Shown here in pieces: positions 62,066-64,000 of a stretch of DNA of 64,000 nt; position 1 is the stretch's first letter, and the number at the start of each line of letters is the position of its first letter. The DNA comes from Anaerotignum propionicum DSM 1682 (GTDB taxonomy: Bacteria; Bacillota; Clostridia; Lachnospirales; Anaerotignaceae). The notes below the pieces were generated by a model. It ran no database searches and had not been told where the DNA came from. It saw only the letters and a program-made list of their open reading frames with translations. The position numbers were made by a program, and so were the translations under genes. The stretch covers positions 2,108,001-2,172,000 of the forward strand of contig NZ_CP014223.1 of assembly GCF_001561955.1 (NCBI RefSeq), given 5' to 3'.

Positions 62066-63163
62066 CTATAACCCGCCTAAAAGTAGTAAGGCGGAAAAAA
62101 GAAACATTCCCTCCGTAAGAAAAACCACTCCCAGCAACAAAGCGGTATAATCCCCCGCCGCACTAATGCAGTCCACCAGCCGTTCTTCACAAATAAATTC
62201 TGACGCCGCTGCCGTCACTTTAAACACCAATAGTATGACAGCAAGCTTGACCAACAGTGGAATACACAGCAATAACAAAAAAATGGCTGCACCCACCAAT
62301 GTTCCGCTTTTTAATGTTTTCGCCACTGCCGCCGCTGTTTCTATGGCGCCACCCATAACATCGCCAACAACAGGCACAGAGCCCACAGCAATTTTGGCGG
62401 TTTTTGCCGCAAGGCCGTTTAGCGCACCACCACCCACCTTTTGTAAAGAAAGCAAAAGCATAAAAAGGACTGCTGCGCCTTTTAAAGTCCAAGAAATCCC
62501 TTGACGAAGCAACTGTGCAAAACGGGATAGGATTGGTTTCTCCGAAATATGGTCTGCCATTTCTAAAGCCACTGCCAAAAGAATTGCCGGCACAATAAAA
62601 TCTCTTATTCCAAAAGATAGGGCTGTGGAGCCACCCATAATGGTAGGGCCCATTAAAGCTGTCTGTGTAAAATTTCCCCCAGAAACAGATAACACCAGAA
62701 AAATCGGAAGCATCCCTAAAAATACCTTGCAGGTACTGTCAACTCGATCTACTACCGATGCAGAAATGCTGTAAAACGAAGTAATGATTACTACAATCAA
62801 AACCATATAACATATGTAGAACCCCATTTCCCCCACGGACTTCCCATGAAAAGAACCACTGACTTGTTTTAAAACAGCACTCAATATGACAACCAATAAC
62901 AATTGGGTTAGCAATCGCCCCTGGGTTTTAAATTCTCCAAATGCCAAATCCATAATGGTTCGAGGTAAGTCCTCAAAAGAGAAAGAGTAATCACCCGAGA
63001 TAATATCCCGCACAAGGGAGGCGAAGCTTGTCCCGTCATCTAATCGGGCATCCACATTTTCCAGCCCCAAAGAGTCCAATTGATTTTCCAAAAGATCCTC
63101 TGCATACACAGGTGAAGGTAACAATGCAAGGAATAGTAAAAAAACGATAAAAATTCTTTTCAT
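62066..63163 (-). CDS. spoIIIAE: Stage III sporulation protein AE
   Basis: 365 residues. Seen: a cleavable signal peptide (IFIVFLLFLALLPSPVYA), then about seven to eight membrane segments, with the characteristic GPTIMGGSTALSFGIRDFIV and SVPVVGDVMGGAIETAAAVA. Polytopic part of the SpoIIIA-SpoIIQ complex. It lies 12 nt from both neighbours. Confidence 0.94.
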   Translation of the reverse strand: MKRIFIVFLLFLALLPSPVYAEDLLENQLDSLGLENVDARLDDGTSFASLVRDIISGDYSFSFEDLPRTIMDLAFGEFKTQGRLLTQLLLVVILSAVLKQVSGSFHGKSVGEMGFYICYMVLIVVIITSFYSISASVVDRVDSTCKVFLGMLPIFLVLSVSGGNFTQTALMGPTIMGGSTALSFGIRDFIVPAILLAVALEMADHISEKPILSRFAQLLRQGISWTLKGAAVLFMLLLSLQKVGGGALNGLAAKTAKIAVGSVPVVGDVMGGAIETAAAVAKTLKSGTLVGAAIFLLLLCIPLLVKLAVILLVFKVTAAASEFICEERLVDCISAAGDYTALLLGVVFLTEGMFLFSALLLLGGL

Positions 63164-63175
63164 GTTCCTCCCCCT

Positions 63176-63559
63176 TTAAACCAAATTCATTACTAACTCT
63201 AATAAAGCCGTTAATACTGGCGCAGAAGCGGCCATAATCAATATTTTCCCCGCCAGCTCAACCTTAGCGGCCACAGCTCCTTCTCCGGCATCAGCGCAAA
63301 GCTGTGCACCAAATTGAGCCAAATAAGCAATTCCAATTACCTTAAGTACGATTCCGAAATATCCACTGCTGACGCCGGCTTTTTCTGCGGCATCTCTTAA
63401 AAGCCCAATGAGTCCGCTTAACGGTGTGCAAATCATAAAAAAAATCAAAATCCCGGTAACCACTGAAACCATAAGGCTGATTTGTGGATTTTCCTTTTTC
63501 AGCATCACCGCAAAAATCACCCCCACCAGTCCCAGTGCAATTATTCGCCCCATCTCCAT
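63176..63559 (-). CDS. spoIIIAD: Stage III sporulation protein AD
   Basis: 127 residues with about four membrane segments. Seen: IIALGLVGVIFAVMLKKENP, QISLMVSVVTGILIFFMICT, IVLKVIGIAYLAQFGAQLCA then DAGEGAVAAKVELAGKILIM. Part of the SpoIIIA complex; 12 nt from both neighbours. Confidence 0.94.
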   Translation of the reverse strand: MEMGRIIALGLVGVIFAVMLKKENPQISLMVSVVTGILIFFMICTPLSGLIGLLRDAAEKAGVSSGYFGIVLKVIGIAYLAQFGAQLCADAGEGAVAAKVELAGKILIMAASAPVLTALLELVMNLV

Positions 63560-63571
63560 GGCTTGACCCCC

Positions 63572-63766
63572 CTAAAGTTGAAACAGCGTCTGTACCGTTT
63601 CAAAAAGAGTGCTGATATACTGAATTACCCAAAACAGAACCACTACAAGCCCTGCCAAAGTGGTCATCATTGCCTGCTCTTCCCTGCCGGCACGAATTAA
63701 AACCTGATTCAATACGGCCACAAGAATACCCACTGCCGCAATACGAAATACAATATTGATTTCCAT
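63572..63766 (-). CDS. spoIIIAC: Stage III sporulation protein AC
   Basis: 64 residues, normal length, two membrane segments. Seen: INIVFRIAAVGILVAVLNQV, LIRAGREEQAMMTTLAGLVV and VLFWVIQYISTLFETVQTLF. Small integral part of the SpoIIIA complex. Confidence 0.94.
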   Translation of the reverse strand: MEINIVFRIAAVGILVAVLNQVLIRAGREEQAMMTTLAGLVVVLFWVIQYISTLFETVQTLFQL

Positions 63767-63787
63767 ACCAAATCCTCCCCCATATGC

Positions 63788-64000
63788 TTACAGCAATGTG
63801 ATGACCAATAATAAACCACTGAGCACGCCCATGCTGTAATAAAGTCGTCCATTTTTTTCTAAACGCTTTTTGATTCCTTCTTGTTTTTCCCGTAAATAAT
63901 GCAAAAGCATATCCATACTGCCTTCACGCTGTTCCTTTTCTATAAAGCCAAGAGTTCGTCCAAAGGAAACCAGCTCTTCTAAATCCACAGCAGTCAAATA
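63788..64000 (-). CDS. spoIIIAB: Stage III sporulation protein AB, C-terminal part (cut by window edge)
   Basis: Only the last 70 residues are in the window; the frame stays open to position 64000. Seen: LTAVDLEELVSFGRTLGFIE, EKQEGIKKRLEKNGRLYYSM and a final membrane segment GVLSGLLLVITLL, as in SpoIIIAB. The ATPase spoIIIAA should lie beyond the window edge. Confidence 0.9.
   Translation of the reverse strand, partial: YLTAVDLEELVSFGRTLGFIEKEQREGSMDMLLHYLREKQEGIKKRLEKNGRLYYSMGVLSGLLLVITLL

Overview
This window looks like a chromosomal segment of a low-GC, endospore-forming anaerobic member of the Clostridia, probably Lachnospirales-like. I infer this from the AT-rich base composition, the spoIIIA operon and sigG, clostridial gene order (recN-argR-nadK-tlyA-dxs-ispA-xseBA-nusB-asp23-spoIIIA), L-serine dehydratase, a two-pathway polyamine operon and a thioredoxin-reductase-like protein without NADPH motifs. 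No species assignment is possible from the sequence alone. There is no CRISPR array, prophage, intact transposon or rRNA; one tRNA (Lys, TTT) is present.

Layout. 1-2200 (minus): yhaM, two overlapping membrane-anchored halves of a Cas4-like nuclease, then rlmD (cut by the window edge). 2390-4660: a secreted copper-amine-oxidase-N-like protein and two paralogous XRE regulators around a small Spo0A-C-like protein. 4925-6680: an ammonium transporter fused to a PII domain, with a promoter and terminator-like hairpin in its leader. 7.4-13 kb (plus): sigG, isochorismatase-family hydrolase, a GntR remnant, DUF5662 protein, mnmA, Na/Pi cotransporter. 13.3-21.5 kb (minus): a roughly 390-nt structured RNA followed by speD-speA-speE-speB-carboxynorspermidine dehydrogenase-nspC and then an aspartokinase. 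22-24.3 kb (plus): LysR regulator and threonine-dehydrogenase-like enzyme. 24.6-27.5 kb (minus): two-component system. 27.7-30.2 kb (plus): tRNA-Lys, a CLC-family channel/antiporter and a YheO-type regulator. 30.3-35.5 kb (minus): satP, then ylxM-ffh-rpsP-khpA-rimM-trmD, and a histidine phosphatase. 35.6-43.4 kb: DUF1540 protein, HD hydrolase, luxS, sstT-sdaAA-sdaAB (serine uptake and deamination), and groES-groEL under a CIRCE operator. 43.7-49.4 kb (minus): TrxB-like oxidoreductase, EF-G paralogue, nifS-nifU. 49.7-64 kb: an XRE regulator, then the recN to spoIIIAB block, all minus.

How the genes work together. The polyamine operon encodes arginine to agmatine to putrescine and then two separate routes to spermidine: decarboxylated SAM (SpeD/SpeE), and aspartate semialdehyde (carboxynorspermidine dehydrogenase/decarboxylase). 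An aspartokinase, which starts the pathway to aspartate semialdehyde, lies directly downstream on the same strand. SstT and SdaAA/SdaAB form a serine import and deamination unit. The most unusual signals are the split, membrane-anchored Cas4-like nuclease next to yhaM, and the long structured RNA that ends in a terminator just before speD.
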